Part shown: in pieces, positions 8,197 through 14,427 of the stretch | How positions within the stretch are numbered: position 1 is the first letter of the stretch | Layout: each line of letters starts with the position of its first letter | Position numbers and translations under genes: made by a program | The notes under the pieces: model-generated | The model's database searches: none | The model's input: only the letters and a program-made list of their open reading frames with translations | What the model was told of the DNA's origin: nothing | NCBI GenBank assembly: GCA_938075575.1 | Contig: CALJHI010000068.1 | Location: 1-18,756, forward strand | Length of the DNA: 18,756 bases | Direction of reading: 5' to 3' | Source of the DNA: an uncultured SAR86 cluster bacterium | GTDB lineage: Bacteria > Pseudomonadota > Gammaproteobacteria > Magnimaribacterales > D2472

Positions 8197-8204
8197 ATTA
8201 TAGT
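8197..8204. promoter_or_regulatory. Overlapping divergent -10-like boxes between the dehydrogenase and mazG-type genes
   Basis: In the 55-base divergent gap, TATAAT reads on the minus strand at 8202-8197 (perfect consensus) and TATAGT on the plus strand at 8199-8204 (5 of 6). Predicted RNA starts near 8190 (minus) and 8211 (plus) would leave each gene a short leader holding its own ribosome site: AGAGG at 8190-8186 and AGGAG at 8221-8225. No consensus -35 is evident. The gap is AT-rich, so chance is possible. Confidence 0.35.
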
Positions 8205-8231
8205 AATAATAAACCAATTAAGGAGACTCTA

Positions 8232-8648
8232 GTGAGCCAGGAAGTAAAAGATTTTTTTTCAACATATAGCGATTTTGTTTCAAAAGTAACAAGTGAGCCA
8301 AGTATGGATTTAGACGCATTAAAGAAAAGTTTTGATGACATTGAAAATACCTCCTCGATAAAATCAGCGAGATTGTTGACCGCGGCCTTAGGTCTAGGAA
8401 GTGAGACTGGAGAGTTTGTAGAGATAGTTAAAAAAATGTTTCTCCAAGGCAAGCCGCCATCAGAAGATAATATCTTTCACATGAAAAGAGAGCTGGGTGA
8501 CATAATGTGGTATTGGACTACCGCTTGCGCGTCTCTTGGCTTAGATCCGTATGAAGTTATAAATGAAAACCAGAAAAAACTTGAAGCAAGATACGGAGAA
8601 AAATTTGAGATTGATCGAAGCGAGGTAAGACAAGAGGGAGACTTGTAA
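8232..8648 (+). CDS. MazG-like nucleotide pyrophosphohydrolase
   Basis: A 138-residue all-alpha NTP pyrophosphatase of the MazG type, a family that hydrolyses (d)NTPs to NMP and pyrophosphate and is thought to clean up non-canonical nucleotides or lower (p)ppGpp. Metal-binding acidic residues fit the family pattern: ETGE at 58-61 with E64, then ELGD at 87-90, in predicted helices. Unlike E. coli MazG it has a single domain. The start is GTG at 8232, supported by a clear AGGAG at 8221-8225 with a six-base spacer. It leads a plus-strand group with two small proteins; the first begins 35 bases after its stop. The exact substrate is unknown. Confidence 0.87.
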   Translation: MSQEVKDFFSTYSDFVSKVTSEPSMDLDALKKSFDDIENTSSIKSARLLTAALGLGSETGEFVEIVKKMFLQGKPPSEDNIFHMKRELGDIMWYWTTACASLGLDPYEVINENQKKLEARYGEKFEIDRSEVRQEGDL

Positions 8649-8683
8649 CTTTTTGGTGAAATTTGCTAAATTAAATATTGTAG

Positions 8684-8836
8684 ATGGTAAAAAATAAGGA
8701 AAAAAAAGAAAGGGAACACCTGCCTTCTGCTGTTGATGATTGTGCTGATGTAACATCTAGGTACGAAAAATTTAAGAAAAAATTTAATAAGCCTAAATTT
8801 CCGCCAGTTGAATATGAGAAACCGCCACACCACTAA
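8684..8836 (+). CDS. Small lysine-rich hypothetical protein (50 residues)
   Basis: An open frame of 50 residues beginning MVKNKEKKERE and ending in a proline/tyrosine-rich tail YEKPPHH. It is strongly charged, with no membrane segment and one cysteine. A TAG lies directly before its ATG, fixing the earliest start. No Shine-Dalgarno sequence is clear. The main support is position: it fills the gap between the MazG-type gene and the membrane protein, and its TAA is followed immediately by the next ATG at 8837 with no spacer, the arrangement expected of coupled translation. I do not recognise the family. It could be a chance frame in an intergenic region, but 153 bases ending exactly at the next start makes that less likely. 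Confidence 0.55.
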   Translation: MVKNKEKKEREHLPSAVDDCADVTSRYEKFKKKFNKPKFPPVEYEKPPHH

Positions 8837-9205
8837 ATGATTTTACTCCTTGCATTTCTCTACACGCTTTATGCATTTGCTTATTTCTATTCATATAAAT
8901 CAGGGTATAGCCTTCTGAAATATATGTATAAGCGAAAAAATATTAATGCCTATCTTTCTGTTGAAATGCTCTTCCTAATACTTACATCATTTATTCTTTT
9001 TACAAATCAGCCCCTTAATTGGGTAATTGCAATATTAATGACTCTTCATCTCATTGGTATAGGGTGGCTTATTTCAAACCCTAAGAGCTTTTATGATATG
9101 GCTGAAGAATCTTTAATGATGGATGAAAATATTACAGAAATGTCGGTTGTAGCATTTTTGTTAATTTCGGCGGTTCTTGTTTTAGTTTCTAGACTTTATT
9201 TCTGA
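8837..9205 (+). CDS. Small multi-pass membrane protein, unknown
   Basis: A 122-residue, very hydrophobic protein with about four predicted membrane helices: roughly residues 2-18, 41-56, 62-79 and 103-120, joined by short loops with a YMYKRK basic patch near residues 29-34. I do not recognise a family and see no catalytic motif. Its ATG directly follows the stop of the small lysine-rich gene, and it lacks its own clear ribosome site, so expression probably depends on upstream translation. Its TGA stop overlaps the end of the convergent oxidoreductase gene by 17 bases. The order MazG-type, small soluble protein, membrane protein suggests one transcript, but no shared function is evident. Confidence 0.75.
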   Translation: MILLLAFLYTLYAFAYFYSYKSGYSLLKYMYKRKNINAYLSVEMLFLILTSFILFTNQPLNWVIAILMTLHLIGIGWLISNPKSFYDMAEESLMMDENITEMSVVAFLLISAVLVLVSRLYF

Positions 9206-10061
9206 TTCGCTTCAAAAGACTTGACGTATCCCATCTGCCGCCACCAGATTCTTGCAACTCATTATAATAATTATTAATTAACTCAGTTAATTCTACATTT
9301 GCGCCTATTTTTTTTGCTTCTTCTAAAACAATGTCTAAATCTTTGCGCATCCAGTCTACGGCGAAACCAAAATCAAATTCATCTTTCGTCATAGTTTCCC
9401 ATCTATTATCCATTTGCCAGCTTTGTGCAGCTCCTTTTGAAATTACATCAAGTACATTTTTAGAATCAAGTCCGGCTTTCTCTGAAAAATTCACTGCCTC
9501 TGCAAGGGCCTGAAGGAGACCGGCTATTGAAATTTGATTAACCATTTTAGTTAACTGGCCAGATCCGCTAGGCCCCATATAATTTATGAATTTGGAATAT
9601 GAATTAATTACATTTAGACTTTTTTTATATGCCTCTTGATCACCCCCAATCATAACTGTTAGCATGGCATTTTCTGCACCTGCCTGCCCTCCAGATACCG
9701 GAGCATCAAGATAAAAACACTCATTTTCTTCGAAAATTCTGTTCATTTTTTTTGAAAGTGTCGCAGATGTTGTGGTGTGATCAACAAGAATGGTTCCTGG
9801 CCTAATTTTTTCTATAATGCCATTCTTACCAAATACAACCTCCTCGACATCCTCGTCTCTTCCAACGCATAACATCAAAATTTCTACTTGCTCTGCTAGT
9901 TCGCCTGGAGTTTCGGTAATGATTCCTTTATTTGATTCTAACCATTGGTGTGAAGTATTTGCTGTTCTATTGTAGATGTATGTTGTGAAGCCTGCGCTAG
10001 ATATATGAGAGCTCATTGGAAAGCCCATAACACCAAGACCGACAAACCCTACCTTGAGCAT
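9189..10061 (-). CDS. 3-hydroxyisobutyrate dehydrogenase-family oxidoreductase
   Basis: A 290-residue NAD(P)-dependent beta-hydroxyacid dehydrogenase, the family that includes 3-hydroxyisobutyrate dehydrogenase and tartronate semialdehyde reductase. The Rossmann motif GLGVMG is at residues 8-13, the substrate-binding DAPVSGG at 119-125 and the catalytic GxxxKxxxN (GQLTKMVNQ) with K172; a KDLDIVLEEA motif lies in the C-terminal helical domain. The motifs are complete and length is normal. Which hydroxyacid is used cannot be told. It starts eight bases after the stop of a small membrane protein and probably closes the amidohydrolase-nitronate monooxygenase operon. A valine-degradation role is possible for the family, but no other valine-pathway gene is adjacent. 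Confidence 0.92.
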   Translation of the reverse strand: MLKVGFVGLGVMGFPMSSHISSAGFTTYIYNRTANTSHQWLESNKGIITETPGELAEQVEILMLCVGRDEDVEEVVFGKNGIIEKIRPGTILVDHTTTSATLSKKMNRIFEENECFYLDAPVSGGQAGAENAMLTVMIGGDQEAYKKSLNVINSYSKFINYMGPSGSGQLTKMVNQISIAGLLQALAEAVNFSEKAGLDSKNVLDVISKGAAQSWQMDNRWETMTKDEFDFGFAVDWMRKDLDIVLEEAKKIGANVELTELINNYYNELQESGGGRWDTSSLLKRIRNKV

Positions 10062-10069
10062 TTTACTTG

Positions 10070-10246
10070 CTAAACAATATGATCAGATCGATCTTTTTTT
10101 GCTGTTCTTTTAATACCAGCCTTGGAGGTATACTCATTGGTAATTCCTTTTGATCCTTCTTTGCCTTTTTTTGAGATATTTAATAAGACAACGATAGCGA
10201 TCAATGAAGATGTTATTAGAGCAGTTAATATAAAAGTACTAATCAT
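10070..10246 (-). CDS. Small single-pass membrane protein (58 residues)
   Basis: A 58-residue frame starting MISTFILTAL. Residues 3-23 form one hydrophobic helix, and the remainder is a basic, lysine-rich tail ending in TAG, giving a predicted N-out, tail-in inner-membrane protein by the positive-inside rule. ATG at 10246 lies three bases after the TAG of the nitronate monooxygenase gene, and the stop is eight bases before the dehydrogenase's ATG, so it fills the gap exactly. A TAGGAA just before the start may serve as a weak ribosome site. The family is not recognised. Small membrane proteins of this shape often modulate a neighbour or transporter, but nothing in the sequence names a partner. 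Confidence 0.65.
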   Translation of the reverse strand: MISTFILTALITSSLIAIVVLLNISKKGKEGSKGITNEYTSKAGIKRTAKKDRSDHIV

Positions 10247-10249
10247 TTC

Positions 10250-11215
10250 CTATTTGTCATTTAATTCTTTTAGGGCTTGATCATACTCCGATCTGATCCT
10301 TTCAACCAAGTCAGCAACAGGCGGTGAGTCATAGATTCTACCGATTCCTTGGCCTGAGCCCCATATATCCTTCCACGCTTTTGATTTTGTATTTCCACCA
10401 GAGCCAAAATTCATTGATGATTTATCTGCGGAAGGAAGATTTTCTGGATCCATTCCAGCTTTAGAAATAGATGGTTTAAGATAGTTTCCATGAACTCCAG
10501 TAAATAAAGAAGAGTAAACAATGTCATCTGCAGCGCTTTTTTCCAACATCTGTTTATATTCTGGATCAGCATTGGCTTCTTGAGTGGCAATAAATCTTGT
10601 CCCCATATAAGCAAAGTCTGCTCCAAGTGCTAAAGATGCAGCTACTGAAAAGCCATCACCTATTGAACCAGAAAGTATAACTGTTCCATCAAACCACTCC
10701 TTGACCTCTCTTAATAAAGCAAAAGGAGATAGAGCTCCAGCATGTCCGCCAGCCCCTGCGCAGACCAAAATTAATCCATCTACTCCCTGCTCAACAGCTT
10801 TCTTTGCATGGCGCACATTAATCACATCATGATACACAAGACCGCCGTAACTATGTGCAGCTTCAACAAGTTCAGCCGGAGGTCTTAAAGATGTAATTAT
10901 TATAGGGACTTCATGCTTAACGCATGTTGCCATGTCATCTAATAGCCTGTCATTTGATCCATGACAGATTTGATTGACTGCAAATGGAGCAACTTTTGCC
11001 TCGGGATTGGCGGCTTGATAGTCTGCAAGCTCGGTTTTAATTCTTACAATCCATTCATCAAGCACATGTTGAGGTCTAGCATTTAGCGCTGGGAAAGAAC
11101 CTATAATTCCTGCTTTGCATTGAGCAATTACAAGCTCTGGGCCAGAAACTAAAAATAGTGGAGATCCTATTACAGGAATAGAAAGGTTATCTTTTATATG
11201 TTTTGGAATTGGCAA
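10250..11215 (-). CDS. Nitronate monooxygenase (2-nitropropane dioxygenase family)
   Basis: A 321-residue FMN-dependent TIM-barrel enzyme of the nitronate monooxygenase family, which oxidises alkyl nitronates such as propionate 3-nitronate to aldehydes and nitrite. Motifs in order: PVIGSPLFLVSGPEL at residues 14-28, the diagnostic AGAGGHAG at 153-160 carrying the family histidine (H158), and MGTRFIATQEA at 204-214. The start is TTG at 11215-11213; AGGAG at 11227-11223 with a seven-base spacer supports it, and the family's normal N-terminus begins here. Some members of this fold are enoyl-reductase-like or have other substrates, so the exact reaction is tentative. It lies 42 bases downstream of the amidohydrolase gene and three bases upstream of the small membrane protein. 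Confidence 0.88.
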   Translation of the reverse strand: MPIPKHIKDNLSIPVIGSPLFLVSGPELVIAQCKAGIIGSFPALNARPQHVLDEWIVRIKTELADYQAANPEAKVAPFAVNQICHGSNDRLLDDMATCVKHEVPIIITSLRPPAELVEAAHSYGGLVYHDVINVRHAKKAVEQGVDGLILVCAGAGGHAGALSPFALLREVKEWFDGTVILSGSIGDGFSVAASLALGADFAYMGTRFIATQEANADPEYKQMLEKSAADDIVYSSLFTGVHGNYLKPSISKAGMDPENLPSADKSSMNFGSGGNTKSKAWKDIWGSGQGIGRIYDSPPVADLVERIRSEYDQALKELNDK

Positions 11216-11222
11216 AATATTT

Positions 11223-11227
11223 CTCCT
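11223..11227 (-). promoter_or_regulatory. Shine-Dalgarno site deciding the TTG start
   Basis: AGGAG on the minus strand, seven bases before the TTG start of the nitronate monooxygenase gene. No ATG is available near the family's expected N-terminus, so this site is what selects the rare TTG. Confidence 0.7.
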
Positions 11228-11257
11228 AAAAAATTTTACTAATTGTATATTGTTTGG

Positions 11258-12538
11258 TTACTTTTTTGGGTAGTCTAGTACAAGATATACTAAAGATTTT
11301 AACCCCTCATCAAGAGCCCCGTCGTCTACAACAAAATATGGCGAATGATTTCCTGGAGCTTCCATTATGCCTGGAGCATTAACACCTAACCAAAAGTATA
11401 GGCCTGGTATTTCTTGTGAAAAGTATGAAAAGTCTTCAGCTCCTGTTGAGGGAGAGTTGTTTATATAAAATTTATTGTTGGTGGCCTCTCTTAGAGTGGG
11501 AGATAATTTTTCAACTAAATCTAAATTATTAAATGTAACTGGGTAAAAACCCCCAACATCAAACTCAACATCTATTTCAGCACTAGTTCCCAATGCTACG
11601 CCAGCAGCAATTTGTCTGATTTCATCATAAATTTCGGCTCTGAGTTTTGGGTCAAAAGTTCGAATTGTTCCCATTATTTCAGAATCCTCTGGGATAATAT
11701 TATTTCGCGTTCCAGCCTTAACAGTTCCTACTGATACGACCGCAGGGTTGTTGATAATGTTTATTCTCCTACTTACGATTGTATTTAAGGCCTCTATTAA
11801 TTGAGAGGTTGCCATAATTGGATCGATAGAATCCCATGGTCTTGAGCCATGGGCTTGTACTCCTTTAATTTTTATTCTGTATGCAGAAGCTGCAGCCATT
11901 GCTGGTCCTGGAGTAAGCCCTACATATCCATGCGGGCCATTGCCTACATGTAAACCAAAAATGACCTCAGGGTTATATCTTGTAAATATCCCCTCCTCCA
12001 ACATCATTTTTGCTCCGCCATTCTCACCCTCAGGAGGACCTTCTTCGGCAGGTTGAAAGATAAGCATGACATTGCCTTCAAGGCTTTCTCTGTTATTTGC
12101 AAGAAATTCTGCTACTCCCATTAAAATAGCAACATGGGCATCATGCCCACACGCGTGCATAACGCCAACACTTTGACCTAGATATTTTGCTCTTTCCTTT
12201 GAAGCAAAAGGGAGGCCAGTTTTCTCTTCAACTGGAAGTGCATCCATGTCTGCTCTTAAAGCGATCGTTGGGCCAGGAAGACCTCCTTTAATTAAACCAA
12301 CAACGCCGGTATAAGCTATACCAGTTTCAACTTCTACACCTAAAGATTCGAGATGTGAAGCAACTTTTTTAGAAGTCTTATACTCTCTATTACTTAATTC
12401 TGGATACTGATGAAGGTTGTGCCTCCAAGCAATAACTTTCTTCATTAATGGGTCTAATTCTTGATTTAAGTCTTGCTTGAGATCAGCACTTATAAAAGAT
12501 GAAAAAATAAGAACAAAGAAAACAGATAATTTATGCAT
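11258..12538 (-). CDS. Exported M20-family amidohydrolase/carboxypeptidase
   Basis: A 426-residue zinc hydrolase of peptidase family M20 (subfamily D, amidohydrolase type), acting on N-acyl amino acids, hippurate-like amides or aminoacylated compounds. Residues 1-18 form a Sec signal peptide (MHKLSVFFVLIFSSFISA), so the enzyme is likely periplasmic or secreted. Metal ligands are visible: C130 and H132 in ACGHDAH, E165/E166 in PAEEG, H197 in GLHVG, and the late histidine H398 in GNHSPY. The middle block including GVQAHGSRPW is the dimerisation domain. It heads a minus-strand group with nitronate monooxygenase, a small membrane protein and a hydroxyacid dehydrogenase, which suggests scavenging of an external amide and oxidation of its product; this link is inference. 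A perfect -10 box sits just before its start. Confidence 0.92.
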   Translation of the reverse strand: MHKLSVFFVLIFSSFISADLKQDLNQELDPLMKKVIAWRHNLHQYPELSNREYKTSKKVASHLESLGVEVETGIAYTGVVGLIKGGLPGPTIALRADMDALPVEEKTGLPFASKERAKYLGQSVGVMHACGHDAHVAILMGVAEFLANNRESLEGNVMLIFQPAEEGPPEGENGGAKMMLEEGIFTRYNPEVIFGLHVGNGPHGYVGLTPGPAMAAASAYRIKIKGVQAHGSRPWDSIDPIMATSQLIEALNTIVSRRINIINNPAVVSVGTVKAGTRNNIIPEDSEIMGTIRTFDPKLRAEIYDEIRQIAAGVALGTSAEIDVEFDVGGFYPVTFNNLDLVEKLSPTLREATNNKFYINNSPSTGAEDFSYFSQEIPGLYFWLGVNAPGIMEAPGNHSPYFVVDDGALDEGLKSLVYLVLDYPKK

Positions 12539-12544
12539 TTTATG

Positions 12545-12573
12545 ATTATAATCACCTCGTTTTTAACATACAA
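12545..12573 (-). promoter_or_regulatory. Promoter for the amidohydrolase operon
   Basis: Perfect -10 TATAAT at 12550-12545 and a weak -35, TTGTAT, at 12573-12568, separated by 17 bases. The expected RNA start falls at about 12538-12540, on or next to the ATG at 12538, so the message may be leaderless; a GAGGTGA lying within the promoter spacer would then not act as a ribosome site. The -10 core ATTATAAT (12545-12552) is self-complementary and also reads TATAAT towards bipA. Confidence 0.45.
12547..12552 (+). promoter_or_regulatory. -10 box for bipA, shared palindrome with the divergent promoter
   Basis: TATAAT on the plus strand, from the same palindrome ATTATAAT used by the divergent amidohydrolase promoter. 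An RNA start near 12559 would give bipA a leader of about 20 bases. No recognisable -35 is present on this strand, and no Shine-Dalgarno sequence precedes the bipA ATG at 12579. Confidence 0.35.
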
Positions 12574-12578
12574 ATAAC

Positions 12579-13997
12579 ATGGACATTAATAAAATAAGAA
12601 ATATCGCAATTATTGCTCATGTTGATCATGGTAAGACTACTCTTGTCGATAAGTTACTTCAACAATCTGGAACTCTTGACAGAAAGAATATGGATTCAGA
12701 AAGAATAATGGATTCAAATGACCAAGAGAAAGAAAGAGGCATAACAATAACTGCGAAGAATACTTCTATAAAATGGAATGATCATTTAATTAATATTGTA
12801 GATACTCCAGGTCATGCGGACTTTGGTGGAGAGGTTGAAAGAGCCTTGTCCATGGTAGATTCTGTTCTACTTTTGGTTGATGCTGTTGATGGGCCAATGC
12901 CTCAAACAAGATTTGTAACACAAAAAGCTTTTGAAAAAGGATTAAAGCCTATTGTGGTAATAAACAAGATTGATAGACCTGATGCTAGACCTCACTGGGT
13001 GCTAGATCAAGTGTTTGATTTGTTTGATAGGCTTGGAGGAACAGATGAGCAGCTAGATTTTCCTGTAATCTATGCATCCGCCATTGAAGGGATAGCAGGA
13101 TTAGAGCCAGAAAGCATGACTGAAGACATGAAGCCTTTAATGGAAATGATATTAAATAAAGTTCCATCGCCTCAAGTAAATGCAGATGGCCCTCTTCAAC
13201 TGCAAATAAGCGCACTTGATAGCAATAGCTATGTAGGTGTAATAGGTATTGGAAGAATAAAGCAGGGCTCAGTAAAACCCAATGATCAGGTTGTTGTAGT
13301 AAATCGTGATGGCGAAACCAGAAAAGGTAAAGTCCTTCAGGTTATGGGTTATGAGGGGCTTGATAGAGTTGAGGTTTCACATGCAGATGCAGGATCAATA
13401 GTCTGCATTACAGGAATTGATAGGCTAAATATATCAGATACTATATGCGATCCAGCTTCAGTTAAAGCGCTTCCAGCCTTATCTGTTGATGAGCCAACTG
13501 TAAGTATGACTTTTCAAGTTAACGATTCTCCTTTTGCTGGAAGAGAAGGTAAATTTGTTACTTCAAGAAATATAAAAGAAAGGTTAGATAAAGAGCTGAT
13601 CTCCAATGTTGCTCTTAGAGTCGTTCAGGGTGAAAGTCCAGATAAATTTATTGTCTCTGGGCGAGGAGAACTTCATTTATCCGTTCTTATTGAAACAATG
13701 AGAAGAGAGGGCTTTGAACTTGCAATATCAAAACCTAAAGTTGTCCAAAAAGAAGTTGAAGGCGAAATTCATGAGCCTTATGAACAAATAGTCATTGATG
13801 TGGAAGAAATGCACCAAGGTGCCATTATGGAAGAGCTGGGGCCTAGAAAGGCAGAGCTTCAAAATATGGAATCTGATGGAAAAGGAAGGGTTAAGTTAGA
13901 ATTTATTGCTCCTTCGAGAGGAATAATAGGTTTTAGATCGCATTTCCTGACCATCACAAGCGGCACTGGGATAATGACAAGTGTTTTTGATCATTAG
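12579..13997 (+). CDS. bipA: Translational GTPase BipA/TypA, N-terminal part ending at an in-frame TAG
   Basis: BipA is a ribosome-binding GTPase of the EF-G/LepA group needed for stress and low-temperature ribosome function. GTP-binding motifs are intact: AHVDHGKT at residues 13-20, RGITI at 53-57, DTPGH at 75-79 and NKID at 129-132, followed by the beta-barrel domain II and the EF-G-like domains up to SGTGIMTSVFDH. The frame then meets TAG at 13995-13997 (codon 473), where homologues have tyrosine (HY followed by D or G). Translation as written gives 472 residues and lacks the BipA-specific C-terminal domain. The rest continues in the same frame to 14369, giving 596 positions in total counting the TAG as one residue; E. 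coli BipA has about 607. Either a real nonsense mutation, a readthrough site or a sequence error. Confidence 0.93.
   Translation: MDINKIRNIAIIAHVDHGKTTLVDKLLQQSGTLDRKNMDSERIMDSNDQEKERGITITAKNTSIKWNDHLINIVDTPGHADFGGEVERALSMVDSVLLLVDAVDGPMPQTRFVTQKAFEKGLKPIVVINKIDRPDARPHWVLDQVFDLFDRLGGTDEQLDFPVIYASAIEGIAGLEPESMTEDMKPLMEMILNKVPSPQVNADGPLQLQISALDSNSYVGVIGIGRIKQGSVKPNDQVVVVNRDGETRKGKVLQVMGYEGLDRVEVSHADAGSIVCITGIDRLNISDTICDPASVKALPALSVDEPTVSMTFQVNDSPFAGREGKFVTSRNIKERLDKELISNVALRVVQGESPDKFIVSGRGELHLSVLIETMRREGFELAISKPKVVQKEVEGEIHEPYEQIVIDVEEMHQGAIMEELGPRKAELQNMESDGKGRVKLEFIAPSRGIIGFRSHFLTITSGTGIMTSVFDH
13995..13997 (+). other. In-frame amber codon interrupting bipA
   Basis: A single TAG between His (CAT) and Gly (GGC). 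One base change (TAT or TAC to TAG) would explain it. It creates part of an 8-bp palindrome AGGGCCCT (13996-14003). TAG is used as the ordinary terminal stop by several genes here (dctP type, lipB, the regulator, the dehydrogenase, the nitronate enzyme), so a changed genetic code is unlikely. Confidence 0.85.
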
Positions 13998-14042
13998 GGC
14001 CCTGTAAAGCTTGGAGAAATTGCGAAGAGAACTAATGGCGTA

Positions 14043-14369
14043 ATGTATTCAATGATGGCAGGAAAAACTCTAGCGTATGCATTATTTAACCTGCAAAATA
14101 GAGGAAAGCTCTTCTTAGGTCATGGTAATGAAGTCTATATTGGTCAAATAGTAGGCCTTCACTCAAGAGACAACGACCTTCCAGTTAACCCAACAAAGGC
14201 AAAGCAGCTCACCAATATTAGAGCGGCAGGAACCGATGAAAATCTCATATTAGTTCCTCATATAAAACACACCTTAGAGCAGGCTCTTGAATTTATAGAA
14301 GACGATGAGCTTGTAGAAGTTACGCCAGAATCTATAAGGCTAAGAAAGAAAGGCAGAGTTAGGACATAG
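14043..14369 (+). CDS. bipA: BipA/TypA C-terminal fragment, in frame after the amber codon
   Basis: The C-terminal, BipA-specific domain. It contains AYALFNLQNRGKLFLGHG, EVYIGQIVGLHSRDNDL, LTNIRAAGTDE and LEQALEFIEDDELVEVTP, all close to E. coli BipA, and ends RLRKKGRVRT then TAG. The coding continues without a shift from 13998 (GPVKLGEIAKR), so 14043 is only the first ATG after the amber codon; no Shine-Dalgarno sequence precedes it. In E. coli this domain is needed for ribosome binding. The fragment shows no further damage, which argues for a very recent mutation, a base-calling error or readthrough, and against an old pseudogene. Confidence 0.88.
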   Translation: MYSMMAGKTLAYALFNLQNRGKLFLGHGNEVYIGQIVGLHSRDNDLPVNPTKAKQLTNIRAAGTDENLILVPHIKHTLEQALEFIEDDELVEVTPESIRLRKKGRVRT

Positions 14370-14427
14370 GCTTAATTCTAAAATAGATTTAATTTCTTTC
14401 GTTGCCTTGGTCTGCTAACATATTCAC

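Noticed and set aside
10082..10091. GATC-rich palindrome in the small membrane protein gene as a regulatory site
   Set aside because: It falls within codons of the 58-residue frame (K, D, R, S, D) and short GATC palindromes are common; no second copy or promoter is nearby.
13995..14369. Reassignment of TAG to an amino acid (for example tyrosine or pyrrolysine)
   Set aside because: TAG is the ordinary terminal stop of several genes in this window, including lipB, the TRAP binding protein, the regulator and the nitronate monooxygenase. A general code change would extend all of them.
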